A DNA stretch of 64,000 nucleotides from Gemmatimonadota bacterium (GCA_026705925.1 JAPOZT010000008.1:132217-196216); one strand, 5' to 3'; positions 17,750 to 26,939 are shown, counted from the stretch's first letter. Translations and numbers: made by a program. Notes: generated by a model not told the origin, from the sequence alone.

Positions 17750-18595
17750 ATGACCAAACCGGACGACCTGGACATCTACCTGTTCGACCTGCAGGGCTTC
17801 CTCCACCTGAAGCAGGCCCTGACGAAGGCCGAGGTGGCGGAACTGAATGCCTGCCTGGACGCGATCCCGCCCCTGTCTCCCGGTGAATGGCACGGCTACG
17901 TCCACGCCCACACCTACGGCACCGTGGACGGCCTGAACCTGCAGCAGATCTACGAGGCGGGCGCCCCCTTCGAGGCGCTGATCGACCACCCTTCCTGGAT
18001 CGACAGGGTCAAGCATTTCGTGGGCGGGGAGGGTACCTTCGACTACGCCCACGGCCCCCTGTTCATCGACGAGAACTTCGCCAATTTCCGGGAACCGGGC
18101 GAGGCGATCGGACTGCACTCCGGGGGATACCCTCCCATCATGCGTAACGGATTCCGCTACCACGGCGGCCGGTTCATGTGCGGACAGATCAACGTGCTGA
18201 TCGCGCTGACCGATATCGGACCCGGCGACGGCGCCACCATGGTCATCCCAGGCAGCCACAAGTCCAACTTCACCCATCCCGATTTCGCCCGGCACGCCAT
18301 GAAACCGAAGGGCGCCTCCGTGGAAGGCATCGCCGCGTCGGTGGAACTGTTCATGGAAGCCGGCGACGCACTGCTCTTCGTGGACGGTATCTCCCACGGT
18401 TCGGCCATGCGGCGGAACGCGGGCACGCGGAGTATCGTGGTCTACCGGTACGGACCGTCATGGGGCAACTTCCGCCACGGTTACCAGCCGTCTCCCGAGT
18501 TACTGGAACGCCTTACCCCGGACCGGCGGCAGATCGTCTCACCGCAAAAGGCCGCGCCCGATGGAGCGCCCTACGACGGTCCCGGTCTGGACTAG
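17750..18595 (+). CDS. PhyH-family protein with H-x-G metal site (copy 2)
   Basis: A 281-residue PhyH-like protein. The proximal motif reads LHSGGY with H123 and G125 where the family normally has HxD; the distal histidine H216 (GISHGSAM) and R227 are present, as is VIPGSHKS at 165-172. Loss of the carboxylate ligand is what distinguishes Fe/2OG halogenases (H-x-A/G) from hydroxylases, so halide binding or altered chemistry is possible; other PhyH relatives with glycine here may simply be unusual oxygenases. ATG with CTGGAGG about 15 bases upstream. Divergent from sulfatase A and convergent with sulfatase B. Confidence 0.8.
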   Translation: MTKPDDLDIYLFDLQGFLHLKQALTKAEVAELNACLDAIPPLSPGEWHGYVHAHTYGTVDGLNLQQIYEAGAPFEALIDHPSWIDRVKHFVGGEGTFDYAHGPLFIDENFANFREPGEAIGLHSGGYPPIMRNGFRYHGGRFMCGQINVLIALTDIGPGDGATMVIPGSHKSNFTHPDFARHAMKPKGASVEGIAASVELFMEAGDALLFVDGISHGSAMRRNAGTRSIVVYRYGPSWGNFRHGYQPSPELLERLTPDRRQIVSPQKAAPDGAPYDGPGLD

Positions 18596-18664
18596 GCGGC
18601 AGGATCAATCGCCGGGCGGCCCGGCCGGCGCTGCCGCCATGGCCAGTCAGCGCGGCCGGCAAGG

Positions 18665-20116
18665 TCACGGCGGAAAGTGAAACCGCCGGCGCAGCCGTTT
18701 CTGCAGCGCCGCGACCCTTTCCGGCTGTTCGTCCGCCACGTTATCTAACTCGTCCGGATCGTTTACCAGATCATACAGTTCGACCTCGCCCGTGTGATGC
18801 GCCACCAGCTTGTGTTCCGCGGTCCGGATCAGCCTGAACTCCCGCAGTGCACTGGCCGCTTCCTCCCGGTGCGTCGTCCGTTCTCCCGCGAGCACGGGGC
18901 CCAGGTCTCGCGCGTCGAGGCCTTCCTGGGCCGGCAGGCCCGCCAACGCGCACAACGTGGGGTTGACATCGATCAGTTCCACGAGGGCGTCGGACGTTCG
19001 CCCGCCCGGTATGCCCGGCCCGGCGGCGATCAGGGGCACCCGAAGGGCCGCCTCGTAGGGCACCGACTTGGTGTACAGCCCGTGATCGCCCAGCATCTCG
19101 CCGTGGTCGCTTGCGAAGACGACCACGGTGTCCTCCCCCATACCCCTCCGTTCAATCGCTTCGATGATCCGGCCCACCTGGTCGTCGATCAGTTCGATGG
19201 CCGCGCAGTACTGCCGGCGGGTGACCGCGATCTCCTCGGCGGAGAGATCGCGGCGCCGGGCCTTGACCCAGTCCGGCTTTCCCTCGCGACCACAGTCTTC
19301 GCGACGGCCACCCTCGCGACCATCATCCCCGTGCCCGCCACCCTCGCGCCCGCCGCCCGCACTCCTGCCCCCCTCGTGCCCGCTTTGTACGGCGGGCGGC
19401 ACATCGGCATTCCGGTAACGGTCGGCGTATTCGGCAGGCGGATCGAAGGGGTCATGGGGCCCCACGAAGCTGACGAAGAGGTGCCACGGGTAGTCGTCCG
19501 GCACTTCGTCGATCCATTCGGCGGCGCGGCGGCCGATGTAGACGTCCTCGAAGGCTTCTAGAGGCAGTACCGAGTCGTGAGACGCGCCTTCGATCCATCC
19601 CTGCGCCTGGCGGGCCGCGTAATCCGCCCGGAAGGCTTCGAACAACCCCTGCTCCTCCAGCCAGAAACCATAAGGCCCCCGCGGTTCGTCCGCCATGCCC
19701 GCGTGCATCTTGCCCTCGCACTCCACGGGATGGGTGAATCCCCAGCCGAAGACCCGGGGCCGGTCGCCGCGGCGGCCGTTGTAGGGGTCCGGCTTGGCCA
19801 GGTCCAGCTTCCCCACGCAACCGACCCGGTACCCGGCGTCCCGCAACCGGGCGTAATAGGGCGTGATATGCCGGGGCAGGTAGCAGTTGTTGTCGAGGCA
19901 CCCCAGTCGCGCGGGCTGGTATCCGCTGGCCAGGCCGATGCGCGCGGGGGCGCAGACCGGGGCGTTGGTGATGCATTGCGTGAACCGGATCCCGCGGCTT
20001 ACCAGTCGGTCCAGGTTCGGCGTGTTCAAGAACGACGCGCCCGCGGCAGACAGGTAGTCGTGGCGGTGCTGGTCGTCCATGATGAAGAGGAGATTAGGGC
20101 GTTTGGATTCGGCCAT
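18665..20116 (-). CDS. sulfatase B (Cys-type) with Gly/Arg/Asp-rich insert
   Basis: A 483-residue sulfatase. NLLFIMDDQHRHD gives metal ligands D14/D15, CAPAR at 55-59 is the CxPxR signature (C55 to formylglycine), GKLDLAKPDPYN holds the conserved lysine, and FASDHGEMLGDHGLY the second metal site. Between VSFVGPHDPFDPP and WVKARRRDL lies an insert of about 35 residues made of GREGG/GGGREGG-like units (about bases 19280-19390), absent from normal sulfatases and probably a surface loop grown by slippage. No signal peptide. Start at 20116 precedes the family opening. Last gene of the PhyH-3, DUF6785-B, sulfatase-B operon. Confidence 0.85.
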   Translation of the reverse strand: MAESKRPNLLFIMDDQHRHDYLSAAGASFLNTPNLDRLVSRGIRFTQCITNAPVCAPARIGLASGYQPARLGCLDNNCYLPRHITPYYARLRDAGYRVGCVGKLDLAKPDPYNGRRGDRPRVFGWGFTHPVECEGKMHAGMADEPRGPYGFWLEEQGLFEAFRADYAARQAQGWIEGASHDSVLPLEAFEDVYIGRRAAEWIDEVPDDYPWHLFVSFVGPHDPFDPPAEYADRYRNADVPPAVQSGHEGGRSAGGGREGGGHGDDGREGGRREDCGREGKPDWVKARRRDLSAEEIAVTRRQYCAAIELIDDQVGRIIEAIERRGMGEDTVVVFASDHGEMLGDHGLYTKSVPYEAALRVPLIAAGPGIPGGRTSDALVELIDVNPTLCALAGLPAQEGLDARDLGPVLAGERTTHREEAASALREFRLIRTAEHKLVAHHTGEVELYDLVNDPDELDNVADEQPERVAALQKRLRRRFHFPP

Positions 20117-20172
20117 GTGTGCGTCCTTGTCGAGTGAGGGGCGCCAATCGACACGGTTCCCCTGAAAGCACC

Positions 20173-22137
20173 TTAATTGATGAACGACTCGAACTGGTGC
20201 GGCGTCGCCGGAAACCACAGGCTGTCCACGAGGAACGAGAGGGCCATACCCAGGACATACCCCACCAGGATGCCGAGAAAGAGGGGCTGTGCCCGGCGGT
20301 AAAGCGCCCCTCCGCCCAAACGCAGCAGAATCACCTGGATGAGCCAGGCCAGGAAAAAGGGCAGGAACATGAACCGCACGGTGTCCGCGGCCACGGCGAC
20401 CAGTCCGATGGGATGAAGCGGCCACCAGAGGAACAGGAAACGCCCCAGAATCATCAGCATGTACAGGAGGATGCCGTTCCCGAAGAAGATCAGTTCCAGG
20501 TCCGAGACGCTGCTTACGCTGCTGTTCCACGTCATGATCGTGTTGTAGAAGAAGGGCACCAGGTCGCCGGGCTTGGAGAGTAGATTGTCGGCGCCGACGG
20601 CGTATCCCGCGCTGATGTAATAGTAGAGGGAAGTGACCACGCTGACGGCGAAGGCCAGGCAGATCCAGAGGAAGAGATGGCGGGTGGCCGGCGCCATCCA
20701 GCGCTGCAGGTAGGCGGCGTGAGACAGTCCGATCATCGTGAAGGTCCGCCAGTTCCGGGCGAAAGCGTTTGTCATGCCCAGGGCGGTAATCGTGGAAGGG
20801 TCCAGGTTGTCGGCGCCGATGATACCTGCGGTGAAGTTGTTGGCGTTCACCGGCAGGTCCATGGCGACCAGTCCCGCCTCCGCGACGATCCGGGCCATGC
20901 CGAGATAGATGGTGAAGAGGACTGCCAGGAGGATCAGGCTGACCGGCAGGGACATGCCGATGCTGTACAGCCAGGCCAGCAGGTAGAGCAGGCCGAAGAT
21001 CAAGCCGAAAACCGCCACCCGGTACGAGAAGAACTCGCCGCTGTCATCCACCGACGGATCCCTGCCGAAGGCCCGCCGCGCCACAGAGGCCAGGTGCCGG
21101 CGCGCCATCCAAAGTCCCCACACCACCAGGGCGATCAAAGCGCCGATGGACTGGGTGCCCACGAGCCCGGTCGGCGACATGGTCGTCGCCGCCGTAATAC
21201 CAAGCATGTTCAACAGCCCCCGCTGCAACATGGTGAACAGCAGGAAGAAGCACAGGCTGAAGAGGATCTCGGCATTGATGAAGAAGGCGAAGCAGAGCAC
21301 GAAGACATTCAGCCGGATGGGAAGGTCCGGAATCGACGGATGGACCTTCAGGTACAGCACGTCCGGCCCCATGATGGGGACGGGCGTAACGATATCCCAG
21401 TAGGATGCGATGTTCCAGCACACGACGGCCAGCGACAGGCCGGCGCCGATCCGGAAGGCGGTCGTGCGGACCATGGGAGGTTCGTCCCGGTCTTTCCCTA
21501 CGCCCATCAGGTTGAGCGCCACCTCCCCCAGGGGAAAGCGCAGCCGTTCGTGACTCACCCACTGCTTCCTCAGGATGACCACGATGCACGCGCCCGTCCA
21601 CATCAAGGCGCCGAAACAGGACATCCACCACAGCAGGGGCGAGATCCAGGCCATCCAGGGGATCTTGTAACCCGGTGCGGCACCCTCGTAAAAGACCCGT
21701 ACCGCGTCGGTCTTGCCGCTGATCACGAGCCACGTGGGAAGCGTGTCAAAGAACGTTTCCGCCCAGCGGTTCTCGGGGCTCGCATGGTAGAAGGGTCCGG
21801 TGATGAGGGAGACCAGGTACCTGGTCATGCCCCAGTCGGGCACCATGGAACCGATCATGCCCATGGCGAAGACCACGATCAGTTCGGACGTCGTCAGGGC
21901 GTACCCGGGCGCCAGTCGCTTGAGCAGGACGTGGGGACCCAGGATCAGGATCAGGAAAGGGATCAGCAGCGCCGCGGGTAGATGGGCGTAGGTGGAGTAG
22001 TTGTATCCGGCGTGATCGGCGGAGAACTGGCCCCAGAAGGCGACCACGGCGGAGAGCGCGAGCCCGATGACCCCGGATCGCAGCGTAATGGCCGAGCGGC
22101 CACGGGACCGGGGTGGTTCAGGGGGCATGACGTTCAT
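20173..22137 (-). CDS. DUF6785 family membrane protein (OPT-like transporter), copy B
   Basis: A 654-residue multi-pass membrane protein clearly paralogous to the one at 14060-16051: the same TSELIVVFA helix, LITGPFYHASPENRWAE loop, RKQWVSHERLRFPLGE loop, DDSGEFFSYRVAVFG segment and ARNWRTF motif occur in the same order. N-terminus is cytoplasmic-type (Arg/Pro-rich) before the first helix near residue 20. It lies 24 bp after PhyH copy 3 and 56 bp before sulfatase B, so the three genes are very likely one transcript. Substrate unknown; a sulfated or oxidised organic compound is a reasonable guess from context. Confidence 0.75.
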   Translation of the reverse strand: MNVMPPEPPRSRGRSAITLRSGVIGLALSAVVAFWGQFSADHAGYNYSTYAHLPAALLIPFLILILGPHVLLKRLAPGYALTTSELIVVFAMGMIGSMVPDWGMTRYLVSLITGPFYHASPENRWAETFFDTLPTWLVISGKTDAVRVFYEGAAPGYKIPWMAWISPLLWWMSCFGALMWTGACIVVILRKQWVSHERLRFPLGEVALNLMGVGKDRDEPPMVRTTAFRIGAGLSLAVVCWNIASYWDIVTPVPIMGPDVLYLKVHPSIPDLPIRLNVFVLCFAFFINAEILFSLCFFLLFTMLQRGLLNMLGITAATTMSPTGLVGTQSIGALIALVVWGLWMARRHLASVARRAFGRDPSVDDSGEFFSYRVAVFGLIFGLLYLLAWLYSIGMSLPVSLILLAVLFTIYLGMARIVAEAGLVAMDLPVNANNFTAGIIGADNLDPSTITALGMTNAFARNWRTFTMIGLSHAAYLQRWMAPATRHLFLWICLAFAVSVVTSLYYYISAGYAVGADNLLSKPGDLVPFFYNTIMTWNSSVSSVSDLELIFFGNGILLYMLMILGRFLFLWWPLHPIGLVAVAADTVRFMFLPFFLAWLIQVILLRLGGGALYRRAQPLFLGILVGYVLGMALSFLVDSLWFPATPHQFESFIN

Positions 22138-22161
22138 CCGATCCGATTGCGGTACTTGAAG

Positions 22162-22989
22162 TTACCCGATCCAGGGATCGAGGCGAAACAGTTTGCGGCC
22201 CAGCGGGGTGAGCGCGGCCAGGGCGTCCGGACTCAGGGGCCGGTCGGGTCCGGGCGCCTGGCGGGCTTCTTCTTCAGACAGGGCCTGCAGGCGGGTGAAT
22301 TGGGCGATCCTCGGCGAGGCATTATGATTGGCGCTGGCGGAGTGGGGCATCAGGTGGTGCATGAGCACATAATCGCCGGCGTCGCCCGTGACCTCCTTGG
22401 ACGACTCGAAATCGACGATTTTGCCCCAGCCGTCGTTGCGCTTGAGCCCGTCCGGCTCGCTCAACATGATCTCCCGAACGCGGTTCGGCGCGCCCGGCAC
22501 CACGTGGATGCCGCCGCCGTTGTCTTCCACCCTGTTGAGATAATAGCATCCGCCGATGCCGATGCCGGTGCGGAGGAATCCCTCGTTCAGTTCCTCGGGA
22601 CCCTTCGGTACGGCGTCGAGGTGGAGGTTCTGAAGCCGTCCTTCCATCGCGCGGTTCCTCAAGGTAATCCCGGCCGAGCCGTCCCACACCTGAATGTATT
22701 CGGTCTCCAGGATATCCACGGCGGCGCCGTACAGCCCCTCGTTCTGCAGCAGGGGCAGCATGGCAGGCTCAAAAAAACTGCCGTTTCCGTCCGGATTATG
22801 GGGCTTGAACCGGGCGTGGTTCGCGTGGTAATGGTCCGGGATGACCAGATCGCGCGGGATCAGGTCCAGCAGGAAACTGCGGGCACTGTCGACGACGTCG
22901 TCATCCAGCGTGCCCTTCAGGACGAGGTAGCCATCGGACCAGAATTGCGCCAATTGCTCTTCAGAGAGGTAGCGGGGGGATGGGGTCAT
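22162..22989 (-). CDS. PhyH-family dioxygenase (copy 3)
   Basis: A 275-residue PhyH-like Fe(II)/2OG oxygenase. The opening EEQLAQFWSDGYLVLKGTL is typical. The triad is intact: H123 and D125 in NLHLDAVPK, H216 in HHLMPHSAS, with R227 after it. GGGIHVVPGAPNRVREI replaces the usual PGSH turn. Start ATG at 22989. It heads the putative operon with DUF6785 transporter B and sulfatase B, and follows PhyH copy 4 by 91 bp on the same strand. It may oxidise the compound imported or desulfated by its neighbours; that is inference. Confidence 0.85.
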   Translation of the reverse strand: MTPSPRYLSEEQLAQFWSDGYLVLKGTLDDDVVDSARSFLLDLIPRDLVIPDHYHANHARFKPHNPDGNGSFFEPAMLPLLQNEGLYGAAVDILETEYIQVWDGSAGITLRNRAMEGRLQNLHLDAVPKGPEELNEGFLRTGIGIGGCYYLNRVEDNGGGIHVVPGAPNRVREIMLSEPDGLKRNDGWGKIVDFESSKEVTGDAGDYVLMHHLMPHSASANHNASPRIAQFTRLQALSEEEARQAPGPDRPLSPDALAALTPLGRKLFRLDPWIG

Positions 22990-23080
22990 GGAGATCCTGA
23001 ACGGGGCAAGTCCTTCACTGTTGATTAGACCGCAATATAAACCTGCGCCAAAGAACCATCGGCCTCAGGGAGCCGCCGCC

Positions 23081-23830
23081 TCACACCGCCCAGTACTTCC
23101 ACAGGTCTTCGGGAATCTCGTATCTGAAGTCCTGCTCCAGGTGTTTCTCGTGGTTCCAGCGGGCGAACAGGGCGAAGCGCGGCGAGGAGCTGGTGTTTTC
23201 CGAACCATTGTGCGTCAGGTAGGAGTGCCAGAGCACTACGTCGCCGGCCTTCGCGGTGAATTCCCGACCGCCGGTGGCCGGGTTGTCGCAGAATACATCC
23301 CAGGAGAATCCTTCGATCTCCAGGAAACTCCCGTCCACGTGCGAGGGATGCTCCAGGAAATACCGGTGGGCGGCGTGGTGGCTTCCCGGCCAGTAGATGA
23401 GGGCGCCACCGCCGGGTTCCACGTCGTAGAGATAGGTCGTCGCGCCGATCATGAAGGGCAGCCAGCGTCCCCCGTAGGCGTCGATATGGCCCGTTTGGGG
23501 GATTTCGAACGTCCGCTCCGGCTCGGGCCAGCGAATGATGGGGATGCCGTCGCCCGCGACGAAGTGTCCCCCGCTGAGCTGGTCGATGATCGACATCATG
23601 TTCGGATGGTGCACAAGGGCTGATTCGGGCGGATCGTATTCGTACCCGTCGAGACCGCTCGTCTCCCGGGGCCAGGTCGCGGGATCCTCCAGGCTGCCGT
23701 CGAGTGCCCGCCAGATCTGTCGCCGCCAGGCCTCCAGGGTCTCCTCGTCGAACACGTTCTTCAGCACCAGGTAGCCGTTCAGCTTGAAGTGGGCGATCTG
23801 CTGGGCGTTCAGGGGTTGTGAATTGGTCAT
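23081..23830 (-). CDS. PhyH-family dioxygenase (copy 4)
   Basis: A 249-residue PhyH-like protein opening LNAQQIAHFKLNGYLVLKNVF. H115 and D117 (TGHIDAYGG) and H207 (WHSYLTHNGS) form the metal triad; YWPGSHHAAHRY at about 146-157 is the family turn. I start at the ATG at 23830; the frame extends to 24004 but that part is Cys/Gln-rich with no homology-like pattern. The ribosome site is weak. Located upstream of PhyH copy 3 and divergent from the six-gene operon at 24049. Confidence 0.85.
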   Translation of the reverse strand: MTNSQPLNAQQIAHFKLNGYLVLKNVFDEETLEAWRRQIWRALDGSLEDPATWPRETSGLDGYEYDPPESALVHHPNMMSIIDQLSGGHFVAGDGIPIIRWPEPERTFEIPQTGHIDAYGGRWLPFMIGATTYLYDVEPGGGALIYWPGSHHAAHRYFLEHPSHVDGSFLEIEGFSWDVFCDNPATGGREFTAKAGDVVLWHSYLTHNGSENTSSSPRFALFARWNHEKHLEQDFRYEIPEDLWKYWAV

Positions 23831-23918
23831 GGGCTTGAAATTAAGCGGCGCGGCGGACGCTGTCAAGACCGGTGGTTCAAGACTCGCACAACTTTGAATA
23901 CAGTCGGTTCGTTCCTGC

Positions 23919-23946
23919 TTGACACGAAACACGAAACCCGTATACC
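23919..23946 (+). promoter_or_regulatory. sigma-70-like promoter for the 24-29 kb operon
   Basis: A consensus TTGACA at 23919-23924 and TATACC at 23941-23946 with a 16-bp spacer lie about 100 bp before the first ATG of the operon (24049). Confidence 0.5.
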
Positions 23947-24048
23947 ATTGCAGAAGCCAGGCCGATTCCGGGCAACGGTCACCCATGCTCCTCAACTGAA
24001 TCAACTGTGTTATCCGCGTCGACGACGCGGCAGAAGGGATCTTGCGAA

Positions 24049-24411
24049 ATGCAATCGGAAATCAGGCGATGGATCGCCGAGAGCAGGCGGAAACTGGAGG
24101 GGAATGGATTGGAAGATGGGGACCTGGATCGGTTGGAAGCGCTCCTGGACGGCAAGTCCCGCCCGAAGATCATGTACCTGACGGCCCGTTCGATCAATAT
24201 GCGGTCCGGGATCGCCGGCTGGGCGGTTTTCGTACCGGGCGAGGGACCGGAGCTCAAGTTGCCGAGTGACGAGCCGCCTTACGAATCCGTACTGGATGCG
24301 ATTGCCGACGGGTGGTGTGTGGTGCAGTACCCCATCAATAAGCTTTACGAATACAAGGACCTCGAAAACGACTACGTGGGTTTCGATTTCATACTCGAGA
24401 AGTGGAACTGA
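24049..24411 (+). CDS. hypothetical protein, first gene of PhyH/cupin operon
   Basis: A 120-residue protein I do not recognise. An N-terminal amphipathic region (RRWIAESRRKLEGNGLEDGDLDRLEALLDG) is followed by a compact alpha/beta-looking part (KIMYLTARSINMRSGIAGWAVF and VLDAIADGWCVVQYP) ending in LENDYVGFDFILEKWN. No signal peptide, metal motif or membrane segment. ATG with AGAAGGGA about nine bases upstream. It precedes PhyH copy 5 by 12 bp, so it is probably functionally tied to that pathway. Confidence 0.75.
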   Translation: MQSEIRRWIAESRRKLEGNGLEDGDLDRLEALLDGKSRPKIMYLTARSINMRSGIAGWAVFVPGEGPELKLPSDEPPYESVLDAIADGWCVVQYPINKLYEYKDLENDYVGFDFILEKWN

Positions 24412-24423
24412 GGAGGCGTTGCC

Positions 24424-25230
24424 ATGGCGGAGATCAGACCGACGATGACAGATGACGACGTGATGGATTTCGTGGCCAATGGATACGTCGTGCTCGACGA
24501 GATGGTGGATGACGATTTCAACGAGCGGTGCAGGAACCTGAAGCAAGGCCCCGCGAAGGAAACGGTCGGCTCGCCCGATTTCATCCGCGAAGTGCTGCTC
24601 CATCCCCGATTGGCCGGCGTGATCCGATCGTTGCTCGGTCCGAACTTCCTGATGCCGACGGGGGGACATCACCATCTCATAGACCAGCCGGTCTCGGGAC
24701 AGGACTGGCACTCTGACGGTATATCAGGTCTCGGCTACGAGATCAACGAACTCCAGTGCTACTACTATCCACAGGACGTAAATATCGAAGACGGGCCGAC
24801 CATGATCCTGCCCGGTTCCCACTGCCGGGCGGTCAACCGCGACGCCCTGGCCCACTACGGCGATCTTGCCGGCCAGCTTTCGCTCGTCGTGAAGGCCGGC
24901 ACCGTGGCCATTACCCGGTACGGCATCTGGCACCGGGCCGGCCCCAAGCTCAATCACAAGCCCCGCAGCATGATCAAGTTCTCCTACTTCCGTAATTCGG
25001 ATCCGCGACGGCGTGACTGGCTAATCGATTCGGAAGAGATCCCCGCGTACCGGGATCGCCCGGCCGCGCCCTACACGAGCGGGGTGGAATCCTACCGGGA
25101 TCTGAGGCGCCGCATCCACACCTGGAACTGGCTGTGTGGGCTGAGCGAGGAAGAGTCCATGGCCCACGACCGGTGGCGGCCCGCTTACGAGACAGGCACG
25201 CAGCCCGTCGAGGAAGTCGTCCTGCAGTGA
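24424..25230 (+). CDS. PhyH-family dioxygenase (copy 5)
   Basis: A 268-residue PhyH-like oxygenase with the full triad: H96 and D98 in QDWHSDGIS, H170 in GIWHRAGP, and R181 for 2-oxoglutarate. A histidine cluster GGHHHLID at 80-87 precedes the first ligand. ILPGSHCRAVNRD at 128-140 is the family turn. ATG with GAGGAGGCG upstream, 12 bp after the previous gene. Second gene of the plus-strand operon. Substrate unknown. Confidence 0.85.
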   Translation: MAEIRPTMTDDDVMDFVANGYVVLDEMVDDDFNERCRNLKQGPAKETVGSPDFIREVLLHPRLAGVIRSLLGPNFLMPTGGHHHLIDQPVSGQDWHSDGISGLGYEINELQCYYYPQDVNIEDGPTMILPGSHCRAVNRDALAHYGDLAGQLSLVVKAGTVAITRYGIWHRAGPKLNHKPRSMIKFSYFRNSDPRRRDWLIDSEEIPAYRDRPAAPYTSGVESYRDLRRRIHTWNWLCGLSEEESMAHDRWRPAYETGTQPVEEVVLQ

Positions 25231-25317
25231 TTTGACCGGCACGAACCAGGTCACTTTCTGCTCGAACCCACACAGGCACTGTTTGACCAGGTCTCATGGC
25301 GAGCTGGAGCAATCCGC

Positions 25318-26139
25318 ATGCTGATCACCCACACCAGACGGGAAGAAATGCACCTAGGCGTCAGCCACGGCGGCGCGGCGGCGAGCTATTTCAATCCCGG
25401 ATTCGATGGGACGGCATTCGCGTCTCCCTGGGGATTCATCCATTCCGTGATCTTCCCGCCCGGCAGTGGCATCGGCGAACACAGCCACACCTACGCGGAA
25501 GAGATCTTCGTCACCATCGACAACGCCATGCAATTCACGCATAACGGCCGCACGGCCGAAGTCGACGGCGGCGCCGCGGTGCCCCTGCGGTCGGGCGAGT
25601 CCCACGCCATCTACAACCACACAGACCGGGATACCTGGTTCTTCAATTTCCATTGTGTGGACACGGTCCGTGAACCGAAGCATGAGGACTTCGACGACCC
25701 GCGCAGAGTGGTCGAACTGGAGTCCACGGACCGCCTGCCCGTCGGCCGGTTCGACCGCGGCCTGCTCAGACCCCGAAGACACCACGGGGGTCGGGGCGAA
25801 GTGCTCTACCGGCAGATCTGGGGAAGCCGGGATTTCCAGACCAATTTCGAATATCTCTGCCACGTCCTGCTGCCGCCCGGTACTTCGGTAGGTTACCACC
25901 GACACAATCTCGTAGAGGAAGCCTACATGATCATGGACGGCCGGGGCCGGATCACCGTGAACGACGAGACCGTGGAAGTAGTCCGTGGGGATGCCGTTCC
26001 CAACCTGATCGGAAGTGCCCACGGTATCTACAACCATACGAACGAGGACCTCGAACTCTTCGTCGTCGGCGTGAGCCTGGAAAAGGGCAAGGTGGACGCG
26101 ACCGACCTGGGCGACGACCTGGCCGGACGAACACCATGA
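25318..26139 (+). CDS. bicupin protein
   Basis: A 273-residue two-domain cupin. Domain 1 (about 20-125) has GIGEHSHTYAEEIFVTIDN, the HxHxxxxE metal site; its second half is in SHAIYNHTD. Domain 2 (about 155-255) has VGYHRHNLVEEAYMIMDG and AHGIYNHTN. The two halves are plainly duplicates of each other. Bicupins include dioxygenases, isomerases and decarboxylases such as oxalate decarboxylase. The stop overlaps the ATG of the next PhyH gene by four bases (ATGA), indicating translational coupling. Start at 25318 is ATG following GGAGCAATCCGC. Confidence 0.85.
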   Translation: MLITHTRREEMHLGVSHGGAAASYFNPGFDGTAFASPWGFIHSVIFPPGSGIGEHSHTYAEEIFVTIDNAMQFTHNGRTAEVDGGAAVPLRSGESHAIYNHTDRDTWFFNFHCVDTVREPKHEDFDDPRRVVELESTDRLPVGRFDRGLLRPRRHHGGRGEVLYRQIWGSRDFQTNFEYLCHVLLPPGTSVGYHRHNLVEEAYMIMDGRGRITVNDETVEVVRGDAVPNLIGSAHGIYNHTNEDLELFVVGVSLEKGKVDATDLGDDLAGRTP

Positions 26140-26939
26140 CAGAGCAGTCCTTTCAGGCGCACGTACTGGATCTGAAGGTCGAAGGATACACTATCCTGAC
26201 GGACCAGCTTACGGCGGAGGAGTGCGCCGAGGCGCGAAAGGAACTGGAAACCCGGTACCCCGACCGGGACCGCGGCAGCTTCGAGTGGCTCTTCAACAAG
26301 GCGCGGGTCTTCGAACGGTTCTACCAGCTGCCCGACCATCTGCGGCTGATCCGACACTTCCTCGGTCCCGACGCGCTCCTCAGCGCCGTGTACGGTTCGG
26401 TGGTGTTGCCCGGAGAGGGCGGTCGCGGCCTGCATTCAGACAGCGGCATCACGGGGCACAACCGCGAGGCTTCCATGCCCGAAGCCGACGAGGGGCGGCG
26501 GATCACGAGTCACTCGATCGCCTTGAACTCGATTTTCTGCCTGAGCCCCTTTACCGAGACCAACGGCGCCACCGAATTCGTCCCCGGCAGCCACCGGTAC
26601 GAATACCTGAACGTGCCCGATTCGGCCTACGAAAACGCCCGGACCGCGGTGGCCCCGGAAGGATCGCTGGTGCTCTTCGATGTGAACACCTGGCACGGCA
26701 CGACGAAGAACCAGACCGACGAAACGCGATACGCGGTGTTGAGCCCCTGGCGCCGGCGCTGGACGAAGTGCGAATACGAGATGGCCCGCGTGGTCAAGCC
26801 CGACGTGCTCGAACGGGCGGGCGAGGACGGGCCGGTCATCTTCGGGTTCCAGGCCCAGTCGCCTTACACGGAACTGTGGCAGTGGGACCGCGAAGAAGGC
26901 GGCCCAAAGCCTGAGTTCAACCACCTGCGACGAGACTGA
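26136..26939 (+). CDS. PhyH-family dioxygenase (copy 6)
   Basis: A 267-residue PhyH-like protein. H100 and D102 (GLHSDSGITG), H187 (NTWHGTTKN) and R198 complete the active site; FVPGSHRYEYL at 148-158 is the family turn. Translationally coupled to the bicupin (4-base overlap) and followed 40 bp later by an enolase-superfamily enzyme. The pairing of an oxygenase with a cupin and a dehydratase suggests stepwise oxidation and dehydration of a small organic acid or sugar derivative. Confidence 0.85.
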   Translation: MTEQSFQAHVLDLKVEGYTILTDQLTAEECAEARKELETRYPDRDRGSFEWLFNKARVFERFYQLPDHLRLIRHFLGPDALLSAVYGSVVLPGEGGRGLHSDSGITGHNREASMPEADEGRRITSHSIALNSIFCLSPFTETNGATEFVPGSHRYEYLNVPDSAYENARTAVAPEGSLVLFDVNTWHGTTKNQTDETRYAVLSPWRRRWTKCEYEMARVVKPDVLERAGEDGPVIFGFQAQSPYTELWQWDREEGGPKPEFNHLRRD

